Assembly (NCBI RefSeq): GCF_949769195.1
Contig: NZ_OX458333.1
Coordinates: forward strand, 2,976,001 to 3,040,000
Source: Methylocaldum szegediense
GTDB lineage: Bacteria; Pseudomonadota; Gammaproteobacteria; Methylococcales; Methylococcaceae
Reading direction: 5' to 3'
Length of the DNA stretch: 64,000 nucleotides
The translations under genes and the position numbers were made by a program. The notes beneath the pieces are model-generated. The model ran no database searches and was not told the origin of the DNA. It was given only the letters and a program-made list of their open reading frames with translations. This document shows, piece after piece, positions 8,189 to 16,978 of the stretch (the stretch's first letter is position 1; every line of letters starts with the position of its first letter).

Positions 8189-8822
8189 CGCCTTGGTAAT
8201 CCTGCCGGTTTTCGAGCAACAGCGCCTTGTAGGCATCCAGTCGCTGATCGAATTCCGCCAGCCACTGCGCGTCGATGAAGGCTTTGAGGATGCGGCGCAC
8301 CTCGAACATCGCCTCCTGTCCGGCAGCTGTCTTCAGACGCCGCAGGAAGCCGAGCTCCACAATCTTGTTGAGATGCGCGTCGACCTGGTCGATCAGTCTG
8401 GCCTCGTTGCTGCCTTCGGGTAGGAACACGCGGATTAACTCGACCGCCTCGCTACGTGAGATTACCTGGCGGGTGTCGCTGCCGCTGGCGTCGAATTCGG
8501 CCAGTTTCTTGCGGAGCAGCGCTAGCAGCAGGCTGACCGGGAAAGAAAGCGGGCGCCGAGCAATCAGACGCGGCGTCTTGGCCTTGGCCTCGTCCTCGTC
8601 GTCGGCACGCGAGCGTAGGAAGGCGTAGCCTTCGGCTTCGTCCAGCATCAGCTCCAGCCCGAGCACGGCCACGTAGTCGCGCACGCGGCCTTGGAGATTG
8701 AGCAGCGCGTTCCACAGCGCGGGATCGCTTTCCTGGTAAATCACGCCTTTCAGCAGCGGCACCACTACAGCCGAGAGCTCGGGCGCGGCGTTGTTCGACG
8801 TTTCGATGTCTTGTTCCGTCAT
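8181..8822 (-). CDS. jetB: Wadjet system subunit JetB (DUF4194)
   Basis: 213-residue DUF4194 protein, the MukE/kite-like accessory subunit that bridges the JetA kleisin and the JetC ATPase. Winged-helix-like helices are visible around VSLLLALLRKKLAEFD (96-111) and in the segment around HLNKIVELGFLRRL, a typical recognition-helix and wing pattern. It starts 2 nt after the jetA stop and its stop overlaps the next small gene. Position in the operon and length agree with type I Wadjet. Confidence 0.88.
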   Translation of the reverse strand: MTEQDIETSNNAAPELSAVVVPLLKGVIYQESDPALWNALLNLQGRVRDYVAVLGLELMLDEAEGYAFLRSRADDEDEAKAKTPRLIARRPLSFPVSLLLALLRKKLAEFDASGSDTRQVISRSEAVELIRVFLPEGSNEARLIDQVDAHLNKIVELGFLRRLKTAAGQEAMFEVRRILKAFIDAQWLAEFDQRLDAYKALLLENRQDYQGDE

Positions 8823-8824
8823 CC

Positions 8825-10267
8825 TTATCTCACAAAAATCACTCGCGGCAGCCGGGCTTGTTTCATGCTTCCGTCGTCGTACTGCCAGACGATGATCTCG
8901 GTTACCTCTTCGTCCACCACGGACTTGAAGGTTTCACTCGCGAGTTGCAAGTAGGCAATCAGTTCAGCTAGGCCCTGCTTCAAGGGGTATTTCTCGCACA
9001 GCTCGCGCAAGGTGATTTGCGAGCGTTCCTGCAAGGCATGGCGGATGTGGCGCGACAGGGCCGTTTTGTTGACCACCACCTGGGAGAACAGCGCAGCGGC
9101 GTCCACTTCGGCGTCGCCCGTTTCCAGCACTAGATCGGCGATGCGCGGCTTGATTGGGGGAACATAAAGCGGCCTTTCCATGGGCAGCTCGATAGTCGCG
9201 GCAGTATCGGCGACAGTCATGATGTCGCCCGCGGGCGGCGAGTCGCGCAGTTCTAGCGCCTTGGCCTCGATGTTGCGGAGGATATCCATGATGCGCCGGT
9301 TTTCGAGCCAGGCTTTGTCGTCCAAAAAACGTCGCAACTGCTGCGAAAGCTGGGCGACCGTGCGCTGGGTGTGCTCGCCCGCTTCCAGCCAGTCGTAGTG
9401 AATGCGACGGATGCGAGCGTCCGGCCGAAGTTCGGCTACCGGCGGCAGGCTCAGTACCCGGTCCAGCAATTCCGTCAGCTCCTCCTGGCGGCGGCTGGAC
9501 ATGAGGAAGTCCCAGAAGGCTCGGAAGCTTCGGCCCTGATCCGAGCCGGCGATGGCGTCGCGCTCACCCATGATCTCTTCCAGTAGGGCTCCCTTGCCGC
9601 CGTCCCACAGCGCGATACGCTCCCGGACCCGACGGTCCAGCGCGCGGAAATTGTGTTCGACTTCGCGGAAATCGGTGAGGAGTTCGCGGGCCAGCGCCAT
9701 AAACTGCTGAAAGCGGTCCTTCAGCGCCGTGTCGTCCAGCAGCGGGATGTCGCCGGACTGGACGCGCGCAATCTCGGCGTCGATCTCGTCGCGACGCCTC
9801 TTAAGTTCCGCGATGCGCGCCTCGGGATTAGTTTCGGAGCCTTCGCTCATCTGCCTGAGCAGTTCGAACAAGGTAAGCAGCCGCGATTCGGTGCCGACGA
9901 AGGTTCGTTCAGTCAGCGTGCCCAGCCAGGCGATCGCTTTTTCGGTGGACGGTGTCAGATCGAAATGCGGTTCATCCGAGCCTTGTACGTAAAACTTGCG
10001 CAGCCAGGCTTTGTCGTTGCCGGCCCAATCGTTCAGGTATTCGTGCGCAGACTTAGGAAATGCTTCCTCACCCAGCCGCTCGCGCAGTCCGAACAGCTCG
10101 TCCTCCAACGCTTCCACTAGATCCGACTGCGCCATCACCCGCACATTGGGTGCGATGAACACCCGATGCAGAAAACTCGCCACTAGCGGCGCATGATCCG
10201 AGCGCAGCAAGCGCCAGGCCGGGTGGTTTTGCCGAAGGAGGTCGAGGGTGGCGTAATCGAGGCTCAT
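8825..10267 (-). CDS. jetA: Wadjet system kleisin-like subunit JetA (DUF3375)
   Basis: First gene of the Wadjet operon. 480-residue DUF3375 protein, the MukF/kleisin-like component that closes the SMC ring. The N-terminus YATLDLLRQNHPAWRLLRSD and the segment ALEDELFGLRERLGEEAFPK are family-typical. A helical middle region (about 165-340) is followed by a C-terminal winged-helix part (VNKTALSRHIRHALQE, then ITLRELCEKYPLKQGLAELI). There is no obvious promoter motif, but about 100 nt upstream are free for one. It lies convergently away from nothing; the next gene upstream, RNase T2, points the same way. Confidence 0.88.
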   Translation of the reverse strand: MSLDYATLDLLRQNHPAWRLLRSDHAPLVASFLHRVFIAPNVRVMAQSDLVEALEDELFGLRERLGEEAFPKSAHEYLNDWAGNDKAWLRKFYVQGSDEPHFDLTPSTEKAIAWLGTLTERTFVGTESRLLTLFELLRQMSEGSETNPEARIAELKRRRDEIDAEIARVQSGDIPLLDDTALKDRFQQFMALARELLTDFREVEHNFRALDRRVRERIALWDGGKGALLEEIMGERDAIAGSDQGRSFRAFWDFLMSSRRQEELTELLDRVLSLPPVAELRPDARIRRIHYDWLEAGEHTQRTVAQLSQQLRRFLDDKAWLENRRIMDILRNIEAKALELRDSPPAGDIMTVADTAATIELPMERPLYVPPIKPRIADLVLETGDAEVDAAALFSQVVVNKTALSRHIRHALQERSQITLRELCEKYPLKQGLAELIAYLQLASETFKSVVDEEVTEIIVWQYDDGSMKQARLPRVIFVR

Positions 10268-10363
10268 GTGAATCGCGGAGGCATGCCTGTTCTCGGCGTG
10301 TTTGTAAGATCGAAACGCTCAGTGTAGCGGATTCAGAGAGCCAATGATTTTCGCGTCTCGACT

Positions 10364-11035
10364 CTACCGCGCTCCGGTTACCGTGACGGTTTTTTGCGTC
10401 CGGCAGGTGTCGCGGATGTTCTCGCAGCGGGTGAAGGCGTGAGTGTCGCGGTCGAAGCAAATAATCACTTCGTCTAAGGTCTTGGCGCTGCTTCTTTCAC
10501 CGTTTGTGGCGCAGGACAATACGATTTCGTCCTCGTCGAGCCCAGGATTTTCTTCCATGAACAGTCGCTCGATCTCTTCCGCTTTGGCGGTTTCGGCAAG
10601 TCTGGGCAAATTCAGTTTCCGGTAGAGCAATTCCGTCAGCTCGAAATACTCGCTACGGGACAGTGCGGTGCAGGTTCCGTGAGCTTTCCACTCGTGACGG
10701 ATCAAATAGTCTGATGGCATGAAGGCGTAAATCTTGCGCTTGTCGATCCGGTCAGGGCGTCCACCGTATCGGTACTCCCGCGGAGCGGCGTTTTCGCACT
10801 GAGGCCAAAGCCCGTGGACGATGAACCGGCGATTTTCCCGACACTGCGGCTCGTTCCGAAGATCGGGATGGGAACGGCAGAACTCCGGCGACCAGGATAG
10901 AGCGAGCGCATAATATTTAAATTTGCCGGCCACATTGTTTTGGCAGGCCTGCTCGTCTTCGGGACGCCAATAATCGGCGTGAACCGATAGAGCGGAAAAG
11001 CTCAATACGAACGAGATGATCTTTCTCAAAGTCAC
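10364..11035 (-). CDS. rna: secreted ribonuclease, T2 family (RNase I-like)
   Basis: Endoribonuclease of the RNase T2 superfamily, which cleaves RNA via 2',3'-cyclic phosphates in the periplasm or outside the cell. The 223-residue protein has a signal peptide (MTLRKIISFVLSFSALSVHA). Both catalytic signatures are intact: CAS1 FIVHGLWPQC (about 71-80) and CAS2 HEWKAHGTCT (about 114-123), each with its His. Eight or more cysteines suggest disulfides. It is single-cistron, about 100 nt upstream of jetA. The degradative family is certain; a link to defence is speculation. Confidence 0.9.
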   Translation of the reverse strand: MTLRKIISFVLSFSALSVHADYWRPEDEQACQNNVAGKFKYYALALSWSPEFCRSHPDLRNEPQCRENRRFIVHGLWPQCENAAPREYRYGGRPDRIDKRKIYAFMPSDYLIRHEWKAHGTCTALSRSEYFELTELLYRKLNLPRLAETAKAEEIERLFMEENPGLDEDEIVLSCATNGERSSAKTLDEVIICFDRDTHAFTRCENIRDTCRTQKTVTVTGAR

Positions 11036-12127
11036 TCACCATTCCCCCTTGAGGTGATTGCGCGCGTAGCCGCACTTGGCGACCAGCGCGATGGCAAAAG
11101 GAAGCGGAATCGTACCTTAGGTCGTTGCATGAGTCACCGGAGGGCAAACAAGCCGTGGCGACACTCGGCTGCATCATGCTCAGCGGTAGTGTTCGAGGAA
11201 GCCGGTAGTCGGGAAAACGTTCTCGGCGTCGAATGTAATGCTTGGGGGAGAGAACCACTGAGAACAGTCGACGTGCATATTTCTGTTCCGTGAACGGCAA
11301 CGCAGTTCGATTGAGTACACCGCGGGCTTCGGGATCAATTTCGGTGCGTTTCCCGAGGCTCGGCGAACCACAACGGTAGCCGTAGGCGCTGTCTCGAATC
11401 CCGCACGGGAAACGGGGTCGGCGATTGCCATCATTGACGCCAGACAAAACGGGCCGCGTAATAGCGGAACTGTGGTCAATCCAATCATTGACTGTGTCAA
11501 AAGCACATCGTCGAACAGGCCCGCTCGCCGTTAATAATATTTGAGAATTCAAGTAATTAATCGGATACGTCATATCTATGGCGTCAATATGACATCACGC
11601 AGTTGGCCAGTTCCGGTGTGCCGTTTCAAAGCTCGGATTCATTTTCAGCGAGTTACAGGTTGGCACCGATCCTGCCAGTAATTTAGTCGACATGGCCGGC
11701 GAGAAGACGGACGGAAATTGGCCATATCCGCAGATAAGCTGCTGTTCGGGTGTAATCCCGAAATCTCGGCGTTCTCGTACCTCATCGCCTCGCGATGATG
11801 GTGGTCGAGCATGGTCCAGAGCCCATCGTGGCAACCGTGACTGCCTAATTCTGACGCCGCTTTGGCCGAACTGTATGGAGAAATTCAGCCGCGCCCGTCG
11901 TCGGAGCGGGACGGCAAACCGCAAATAGGTCGACGATTGGTCGGCGGAATGAATGCCCTTGTCCGCTGGGTCGGACGGCTGGTGTGGGACGGAATGCGAC
12001 CGCGTTGTCCCCCGATGCTGTCGTGAACGAACGTGTCGACCGTCGGGCCGTCTCCGCGCAAAAGAGTCCAGAAGATGCACATCGGCAACGTTATTCAAAG
12101 GCGTCTCTTAACTCGCTTGAGGAGTGC
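11036..12127. other. 1.1-kb stretch without a supportable gene
   Basis: Open frames here (for example minus 11180-11506 and minus 11595-12098) have odd composition, no recognisable motif and no convincing ribosome binding site. No tRNA, tandem repeat or transposon end was seen. It may hold the RNase T2 promoter near 11036-11110 and decayed coding sequence. Base composition resembles its neighbours. Confidence 0.5.
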
Positions 12128-12523
12128 ATGGAAAAAGAAACTATAAAACGAAGTCTGACTGTGCTGGTTCTACTGGTTATCGCTTTGCAAGTCGATACCG
12201 TTCTATCGCTCCTGCTGGAAGGCATACATATCTTGGTGGAGGTCGTGGAACTCGCAGCGGAACACTTGTTGGAAGCGCTCTTTGGGCTTACTACACGAGC
12301 CTCGCAAGTGGTCACCGCCTGGCTGGGGTTTGCGGTTTTTTTGGCCGCTCTGCCCTTCATCGTTCGAAAAATCAAGGCGTTGCTGAGCCGGCTTAAAGTA
12401 GCCGCGGTGGAACAGTGGCGGACACGATCCGCCGTAGCTCGAGAGTGGGCGAGGACAGTTCACGCGAGACGCTGGGTCGTCGCGAGCGTCATCCTAATTG
12501 CGACCTACACAATTTTCTTTTAG
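12128..12523 (+). CDS. small three-helix membrane protein of unknown function
   Basis: 131-residue protein starting MEKETIKRSLTVLV, preceded by a good TTGAGGAG ribosome site 4 nt away. Hydrophobic segments lie at about 9-32 (LTVLVLLVIALQVDTVLSLL), 61-77 (VVTAWLGFAVFLAALPF) and 115-130 (WVVASVILIATYTIFF), with a basic cytoplasmic-type loop between the second and third. No family is recognised. Its last 30 nt overlap the 3' end of norR on the opposite strand. It could relate to the NO module, but only proximity supports that. Confidence 0.72.
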   Translation: MEKETIKRSLTVLVLLVIALQVDTVLSLLLEGIHILVEVVELAAEHLLEALFGLTTRASQVVTAWLGFAVFLAALPFIVRKIKALLSRLKVAAVEQWRTRSAVAREWARTVHARRWVVASVILIATYTIFF

Positions 12524-14074
12524 TGCCGTGCCGCACCGTCCCTTTTTCAGACCCAGACGCCGCGCAAGTTTGTGCAGATTGCTCGGATCCACGTCTAGGC
12601 GGCGCGCGGCTTTCGCCCAGTTGCCGCCACACAGGCGAAGGGCATCTCGTATGCAGCGACGCTGACTTTCCTCGACCGCGGCCCGCAGCGTCGAGACCGT
12701 TGTCGGTCCGGCTTTGGGAGGCGTTAACCGAGCATTGGGATCGGATACGAATTGATTGAGGTCGAGATCGAGTAAATCGACGGGCAGGGTGACGATATCG
12801 TTTCGATCCACGCCGCGACTCATTATCTTCAAGGCGGCGCGGCTGATTGCGTGCTCGAGTTCACGCACATTGCCCGGCCAGTGGTATTGCCTGAGAGCGA
12901 CCTCGGCTTCTGGAGCCAGCCTCAGGCTGCGTAAGCCCAATCGTGCGCGGTTGCGTTCGAGAAAACGGCCCGCCAAGAGTAATACGTCGTTGTCGCGCTC
13001 GCGGAGCGGCGGTATATGCACTGGATACACGGAGAGACGGTGATAAAGGTCCGCTCTGAACGCTCCATCACGTACGTGGTCGCGTAGGTTGCGGTTAGTT
13101 GCGGCGATCACCCGGACGTTCACGCGCCGTGGCTGATCCTCGCCGAGGCGCTGAACCTCGCCGTTCTGCAGGGTGCGCAAGAGCTTGGCCTGAACCGCGA
13201 GCGGCAATTCGCCAACTTCGTCGAGAAACAGCGTGCCGTTTTCGGCGGCCTCGAAGCGGCCCGGCCGATCGACCGACGCTCCGGAGAACGCTCCCTTGGC
13301 ATGACCGAAAAGCTCGCTTTCCGCTAGCGACTCGGGCAAGGCCGCACAATTAACGTGGACCAAAGGTCCGGCGCGGCGGCGCGAGAGACGGTGCAGCCTG
13401 CGCGCGAACAATTCCTTGCCCACACCGGTTTCGCCCAACAACAGCACCGGAAGTTCGGAGTCGGCCACTACATCCAGTTCCCGCAACAATTGCGTGATGG
13501 CCTGGCTCTGGCCCACGATCTCGCCGTCGTCTTCGAACGGAGATGCAGCGAGCGGCCCCTTTTCTTGAGCGAGGCGCAGCGCACGGATTTCGGCTTCCAA
13601 TCGGGCCACCCGTATGGAGGCCTCAATCAGAGCCTTGTATTGGCGTAGACAATTCTTAGCGGCTTCGTCGAAAACCCCGACCTGCAAGGAATCTAGCGTA
13701 ATCGCGCCCCATTGCTGGTCTTCCACGTACAGACTGATGCCCATGCAATCGTGCACCGGTAATGGCTCGCCGACATGTGTCTCGATCAGGCCGTCGTAAG
13801 GGTCAGGCAGGGTACTGTCGTTATCGAAGGACGTCAGATCGCGGCGGGAAAGAATGGCGGCGAGACGCGGATGCTCACTCATCGCAAAACGCCTGCCCAA
13901 GGCATCGCGCACTAGGCCGTCGACAGCGACGGGACGCAAATGGGCCTCTTCCAAACGCAATAAGGCCACAGCGCCGCAACGGAACTGTGCTCTCAAGGCG
14001 GTTACCAGTCTTTGTAAGCGCACGGCCTGCGGCAAATCGGTTGCCAGGTCGGCGATCAACATGGTCTCAATCAT
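12494..14074 (-). CDS. norR: nitric-oxide-responsive sigma-54 activator NorR
   Basis: Enhancer-binding protein that senses NO and activates sigma-54 promoters of NO-detoxification genes. Domains: N-terminal GAF (about 20-165), with Cys110 and Asp128 spaced like iron ligands of E. coli NorR; central AAA+ with GETGVGKE (214-221), GAFSGA (261-266) and Walker B LFLDEVGEL (282-290); and a C-terminal HTH (AKAARRLDVDPSNLHKLARR). The sigma-54 contact loop reads GAFSGA rather than the usual GAFTGA, a conservative change. It is divergent from a YtfE-like gene across a region with three GT-N7-AC sites. Family assignment is strong. Confidence 0.9.
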   Translation of the reverse strand: MIETMLIADLATDLPQAVRLQRLVTALRAQFRCGAVALLRLEEAHLRPVAVDGLVRDALGRRFAMSEHPRLAAILSRRDLTSFDNDSTLPDPYDGLIETHVGEPLPVHDCMGISLYVEDQQWGAITLDSLQVGVFDEAAKNCLRQYKALIEASIRVARLEAEIRALRLAQEKGPLAASPFEDDGEIVGQSQAITQLLRELDVVADSELPVLLLGETGVGKELFARRLHRLSRRRAGPLVHVNCAALPESLAESELFGHAKGAFSGASVDRPGRFEAAENGTLFLDEVGELPLAVQAKLLRTLQNGEVQRLGEDQPRRVNVRVIAATNRNLRDHVRDGAFRADLYHRLSVYPVHIPPLRERDNDVLLLAGRFLERNRARLGLRSLRLAPEAEVALRQYHWPGNVRELEHAISRAALKIMSRGVDRNDIVTLPVDLLDLDLNQFVSDPNARLTPPKAGPTTVSTLRAAVEESQRRCIRDALRLCGGNWAKAARRLDVDPSNLHKLARRLGLKKGRCGTALKENCVGRN

Positions 14075-14075
14075 G

Positions 14076-14130
14076 GTGCTTTTTACCCGGTATGGTTGTT
14101 ACAACCCTATCACAATAGGGTAAAAAGTAC
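14076..14130. promoter_or_regulatory. three NorR-type enhancer sites (GT-N7-AC)
   Basis: Three 11-bp matches to the NorR consensus: GTGCTTTTTAC at 14076-14086, GTTGTTACAAC at 14095-14105 (a perfect palindrome) and GTAAAAAGTAC at 14120-14130. They lie 42-96 nt upstream of the sigma-54 element, an arrangement like the three-site enhancer of norVW. The first site abuts the norR start codon, so NorR may also control itself. Confidence 0.75.
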
Positions 14131-14171
14131 CTACTATCCTCTAAGTGTCGGAGTTCTTAGCAAACTTACGG

Positions 14172-14187
14172 TGGCGTGCAACTTGCT
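14172..14187 (+). promoter_or_regulatory. sigma-54 (-24/-12) promoter of the ytfE-like gene
   Basis: TGGCGTGCAACTTGCT carries GG and GC with exactly 10 nt between, matching the RpoN consensus. It lies about 35 nt upstream of the ytfE-like start and downstream of the NorR sites. Confidence 0.82.
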
Positions 14188-14221
14188 TGGGAAATATCGA
14201 GAATTTTTGATGGAGCTGACC

Positions 14222-14905
14222 ATGAACACACTCGAGCAATCCCCTGGGGGTCTTGCCGGGGCAACCCGGAGCTCACGACCTTACACACCGGAATCGCGCC
14301 GCAGCGTTGGACAAAATTTGCATGGGGTGGTCCTGGCCCCGGCCAAAAGGCAGTGGGCACAAGAAATCAACGAAGAGCTCGAGAAGAGCGCGAGCCAGCC
14401 AACTTCGGAAGCCGGCAGGTGGAAGGATGCGCCACCCTCGGAACTCGTCGCGCATATTCTCGAACACTTTCACCAACGACACCGCCAACAATTGCCGGAA
14501 CTGACCCGCCTGGCGCGGATGGTCGAACGTGTACACGGCGAACATCCCGCATGCCCGCGCGGCCTAGCGGACACTCTCGATAGCCTGCGGCACGAACTTG
14601 AAGATCACATGCAAACGGAGGAGCAGGTGCTGTTCCCGCTCATAGCTCGTGGTGAAGGAACCTCGGCGCGCACACTGATTCTGGTCATGCGCATGGAAGA
14701 TCACCACCACGCCGAAGCCCTCAAGCGCCTCGACAAGTTGACCCGCGGCTTCACGCCGCCGCCTGTGGCCTGTAGTACTTGGCGAGCACTTTATCTCGGG
14801 CTTTCGGGGTTATGCGTGGATCTGATGGAGCACGTGTATCTTGAGGACAACGTCCTTTTCCAAATCGCGGCACCAACACGTAAACGGGAGACGTCGCATG
14901 GGTAG
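14222..14905 (+). CDS. YtfE/DnrN-like di-iron (hemerythrin) protein, atypical N-terminus
   Basis: Hemerythrin-fold protein of the RIC (repair of iron centres)/YtfE/ScdA group, which responds to NO and helps repair damaged Fe-S clusters. The 227 residues carry His/Glu ligand blocks: ILEHFHQRHRQQLPEL, LRHELEDHMQTEEQVLFP, MEDHHHAEALKRLDKL and LMEHVYLEDNVLFQ. The ATG at 14222 has GGAG 7 nt upstream; an in-frame ATG at 14210 is the alternative. The ScdA_N domain normally has an FCCGG-type Cys pair. Here the first 60 residues lack it and read SSRPYTPESRRSVGQNLHG. Control by the upstream NorR/sigma-54 region is very likely. Confidence 0.82.
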   Translation: MNTLEQSPGGLAGATRSSRPYTPESRRSVGQNLHGVVLAPAKRQWAQEINEELEKSASQPTSEAGRWKDAPPSELVAHILEHFHQRHRQQLPELTRLARMVERVHGEHPACPRGLADTLDSLRHELEDHMQTEEQVLFPLIARGEGTSARTLILVMRMEDHHHAEALKRLDKLTRGFTPPPVACSTWRALYLGLSGLCVDLMEHVYLEDNVLFQIAAPTRKRETSHG

Positions 14906-14984
14906 TTACCGAAAGCTTCCGAGTTACACTGATAGGCTTTCTCGCCGTGCTGGTGCTGCCGTGTTGCGTCCGGAGCAGGTCTAG

Positions 14985-15240
14985 CGAACGACCGATGAAG
15001 ACGGGATTCTGGGAATGCAGGTTTGGTGCTGATGGTCGCCACTCGTTTGCTGTTGATTGGTTTGTTCCAGTTCCATGCCAGTGTTAGGTAAGGGCTGTAG
15101 TGTGGAGCGTAGCGAAGCCTTTCCTGCAGCAACCCTAGCTCGAAACCTTATGCTGGACGCGCACTTTCGGCGATCTGGTCTTCATCGTCGGCGCACTGTC
15201 GATCGCGTGGCGAGTCGCCAACAGCTTCTTGCAGCGATCG
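14985..15240 (+). pseudogene. relic of quinol-dependent nitric oxide reductase (norB/norZ) 3' end
   Basis: Across shifting frames the plus strand reads ERPMKTGFW, NAGLVLMVATRLLLIGLFQF, HASV, GL (then a stop), RS, FLQQP, a stop, LETLCWTRTFGDLVFIVGAL and SIAWRVANSF. This is the order of the last transmembrane helices of single-subunit NO reductases (NAG-LMVATSLLPIGL, ASVEHGLWYARSAEFLQQP, LRWTRTFGDVVFI). At least two stops and two frame changes make it dead. It lies just downstream of the NorR-controlled gene, where a working norZ would be expected. The assignment rests on recalled family sequence. Confidence 0.65.
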
Positions 15241-15456
15241 AGTCAGCTCTTGGCTACAGGACGAAGAGCCGGTACTCGCAAGGGACCGAAGGTGATACCA
15301 AGAGAAACGCGGACAATCGCTAGCAGACCGACACGCGTCGGCGGGTTTGCCGTATGGCTAACAGCCACTGATGTGGATGCGTGAAAATTGGGCGCGACCG
15401 ATCTCCGTGCACGAGGGGCGGTATCGCGAGAGCGGTCGCTATCGCGGCGGCGGCAG

Positions 15457-15939
15457 TCAATCCCGGAAATTGACATACTGTAGCGGCAATTCCAGCTTCG
15501 CCTCTCGCAGTAAGGCGATGACCTGCTGCAGATCGTCCTTTTTCTTGCCACTCACCCGAACCTGCTCCCCCTGAATCGCGGCTTGCACCTTGAGCTTACT
15601 GTCCTTGATCAGCTTTACGATGGTCTTGGCGAGAGCCGAATCGATTCCCTGCCGCAAGGTTACGGTTTGACGGGCCTCTTTGCCAGAAACCTGAGGCGGG
15701 TCGATCTTGAGACAGGCGATATCGACCCCTCTCTTGGCCTGCTTGGTCTGCAGAATATCCAGCATTTGCTGCAGCTGGAATTCCGTCTGCGCGTGCAAGG
15801 TTACGACGGTCTCGGAAAGATCGTAACGGGCGTTGGAGCCCTTGAAATCGAACCGGGTGCTGACTTCGCGGTTGGCTTGGTCGACCGCATTGCTCGCTTC
15901 GTGCAGATTGACTTCCGATACGATGTCGAAAGATGGCAT
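15457..15939 (-). CDS. yajQ: YajQ family nucleotide-binding protein
   Basis: 160-residue protein beginning MPSFDIVSEVNLHEASNAVDQ, full length for UPF0234/YajQ. Two ferredoxin-like (RRM-resembling) halves are seen: STRFDFKGSNARYDLSE near 27-43 and LKVQAAIQGEQVRVSGKKKD toward the C-terminus. Homologues bind nucleotides, including cyclic di-GMP in Xanthomonas, and act as translational or transcriptional modulators. It is a single gene followed by the norB relic. Identity is certain; whether it binds c-di-GMP here is not known. Confidence 0.94.
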   Translation of the reverse strand: MPSFDIVSEVNLHEASNAVDQANREVSTRFDFKGSNARYDLSETVVTLHAQTEFQLQQMLDILQTKQAKRGVDIACLKIDPPQVSGKEARQTVTLRQGIDSALAKTIVKLIKDSKLKVQAAIQGEQVRVSGKKKDDLQQVIALLREAKLELPLQYVNFRD

Positions 15940-15984
15940 GGCGTATCCTCAATTAGGAATGTGTTCGAAATGTACCGCTAGTGC

Positions 15985-16812
15985 TTAAAGCTTGCGGGAT
16001 TTGGCGATGACCTCATAAGCGCTGCGGATTTGCTGGGTTTTCTCGGTGGCTCGTCTGAGCATTTCCTCGGTTGAACCGTTAGCGGCCAATTTGTCGGGAT
16101 GGTATCGGCTCATGAGCCTCCGGTAGGCGCGTCTGATGTCTTGATCGCTGGCTGAAGGCGTAATGCCGAGAATGGCGTAGGCTTCACTCGGCGAAGGCCG
16201 GCGGGCACCACCTGCCGGTTCTCTATGCCGCCAGGACGAGTGGCTTCCGGTGCGGCTGAACGGCGTTGCCGTCTCGAAGCGCGCCTTGATGTCGTGAAAC
16301 AGGAAGCGAGAGACCTGCAGCCTGTCGCAGATCCGAAGCAGCAACTGTTCCTTGGCGGCATGAAGGCCGCCATCCGCATAGGCCGTTTCCAGCTGAAACT
16401 CGATGAACAGACGTATCAGCGAAGACCGCTGATGACATTCAGCCCGAAATTGGTCCAGCGTGTTCTCGAGCGGAAAATCGGGGCGCTTGCCCTGGTTGAA
16501 CAGACGGATAGCCGTTTTGCGTATCTCTTCGGAAAGTGCCATCCGGTCCATGATGGTCCGAGCGATCTTGATCTCAGCCTCCGATACCCGCCCGTCGGCT
16601 TTGGCGACATGCCCCATAACCGAAAACGTGGCGGTGAAGAACGCCATGTGTATCCGGTCATGGGCGCCGGTGCCAAAATCGGTTTGCAAAAGACCAGCAT
16701 TGGCCATGACTCGGTCGAACTGGTGTCCCAGAGCGGCGCCAAGGACGCCGAATAGCGGTCCCCCCACTAATAGGCCGAACGTTCCGCCGACTACTTTGCC
16801 GAGCCAAGTCAT
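15985..16812 (-). CDS. djlA: DnaJ-like membrane co-chaperone DjlA
   Basis: Inner-membrane anchored J-protein that stimulates DnaK. The 275 residues have an N-terminal Gly-rich transmembrane helix (GKVVGGTFGLLVGGPLFGVL), a TerB-like domain (about 55-170, MGHVAKADGRVSEAEIKIAR) and a C-terminal J domain (about 208-272) with the HPD tripeptide in MSRYHPDKLAA. The order TM-TerB-J is diagnostic of DjlA. It starts on the opposite strand from purC with about 165 nt between. Confidence 0.93.
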   Translation of the reverse strand: MTWLGKVVGGTFGLLVGGPLFGVLGAALGHQFDRVMANAGLLQTDFGTGAHDRIHMAFFTATFSVMGHVAKADGRVSEAEIKIARTIMDRMALSEEIRKTAIRLFNQGKRPDFPLENTLDQFRAECHQRSSLIRLFIEFQLETAYADGGLHAAKEQLLLRICDRLQVSRFLFHDIKARFETATPFSRTGSHSSWRHREPAGGARRPSPSEAYAILGITPSASDQDIRRAYRRLMSRYHPDKLAANGSTEEMLRRATEKTQQIRSAYEVIAKSRKL

Positions 16813-16978
16813 GATGCCAATGGTCTATTGTTCTTGCAGTGAAAGCCACAACGTTACATGATTCACAGTTGTTCATAAAGCCTGCAATGGCCGCACAGGC
16901 TGCAAGTGCGGCGCGTCCAAATACAAGCCCATCGGGCCTAAGCCCAAGCGCCTTTTTAACGATTACTACCGAAGAGGA

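Noticed and set aside
11180-11506. 108-codon frame on the minus strand in the gap downstream of the small membrane gene
   Set aside because: No ribosome site, no homologous motif, and unusual composition.
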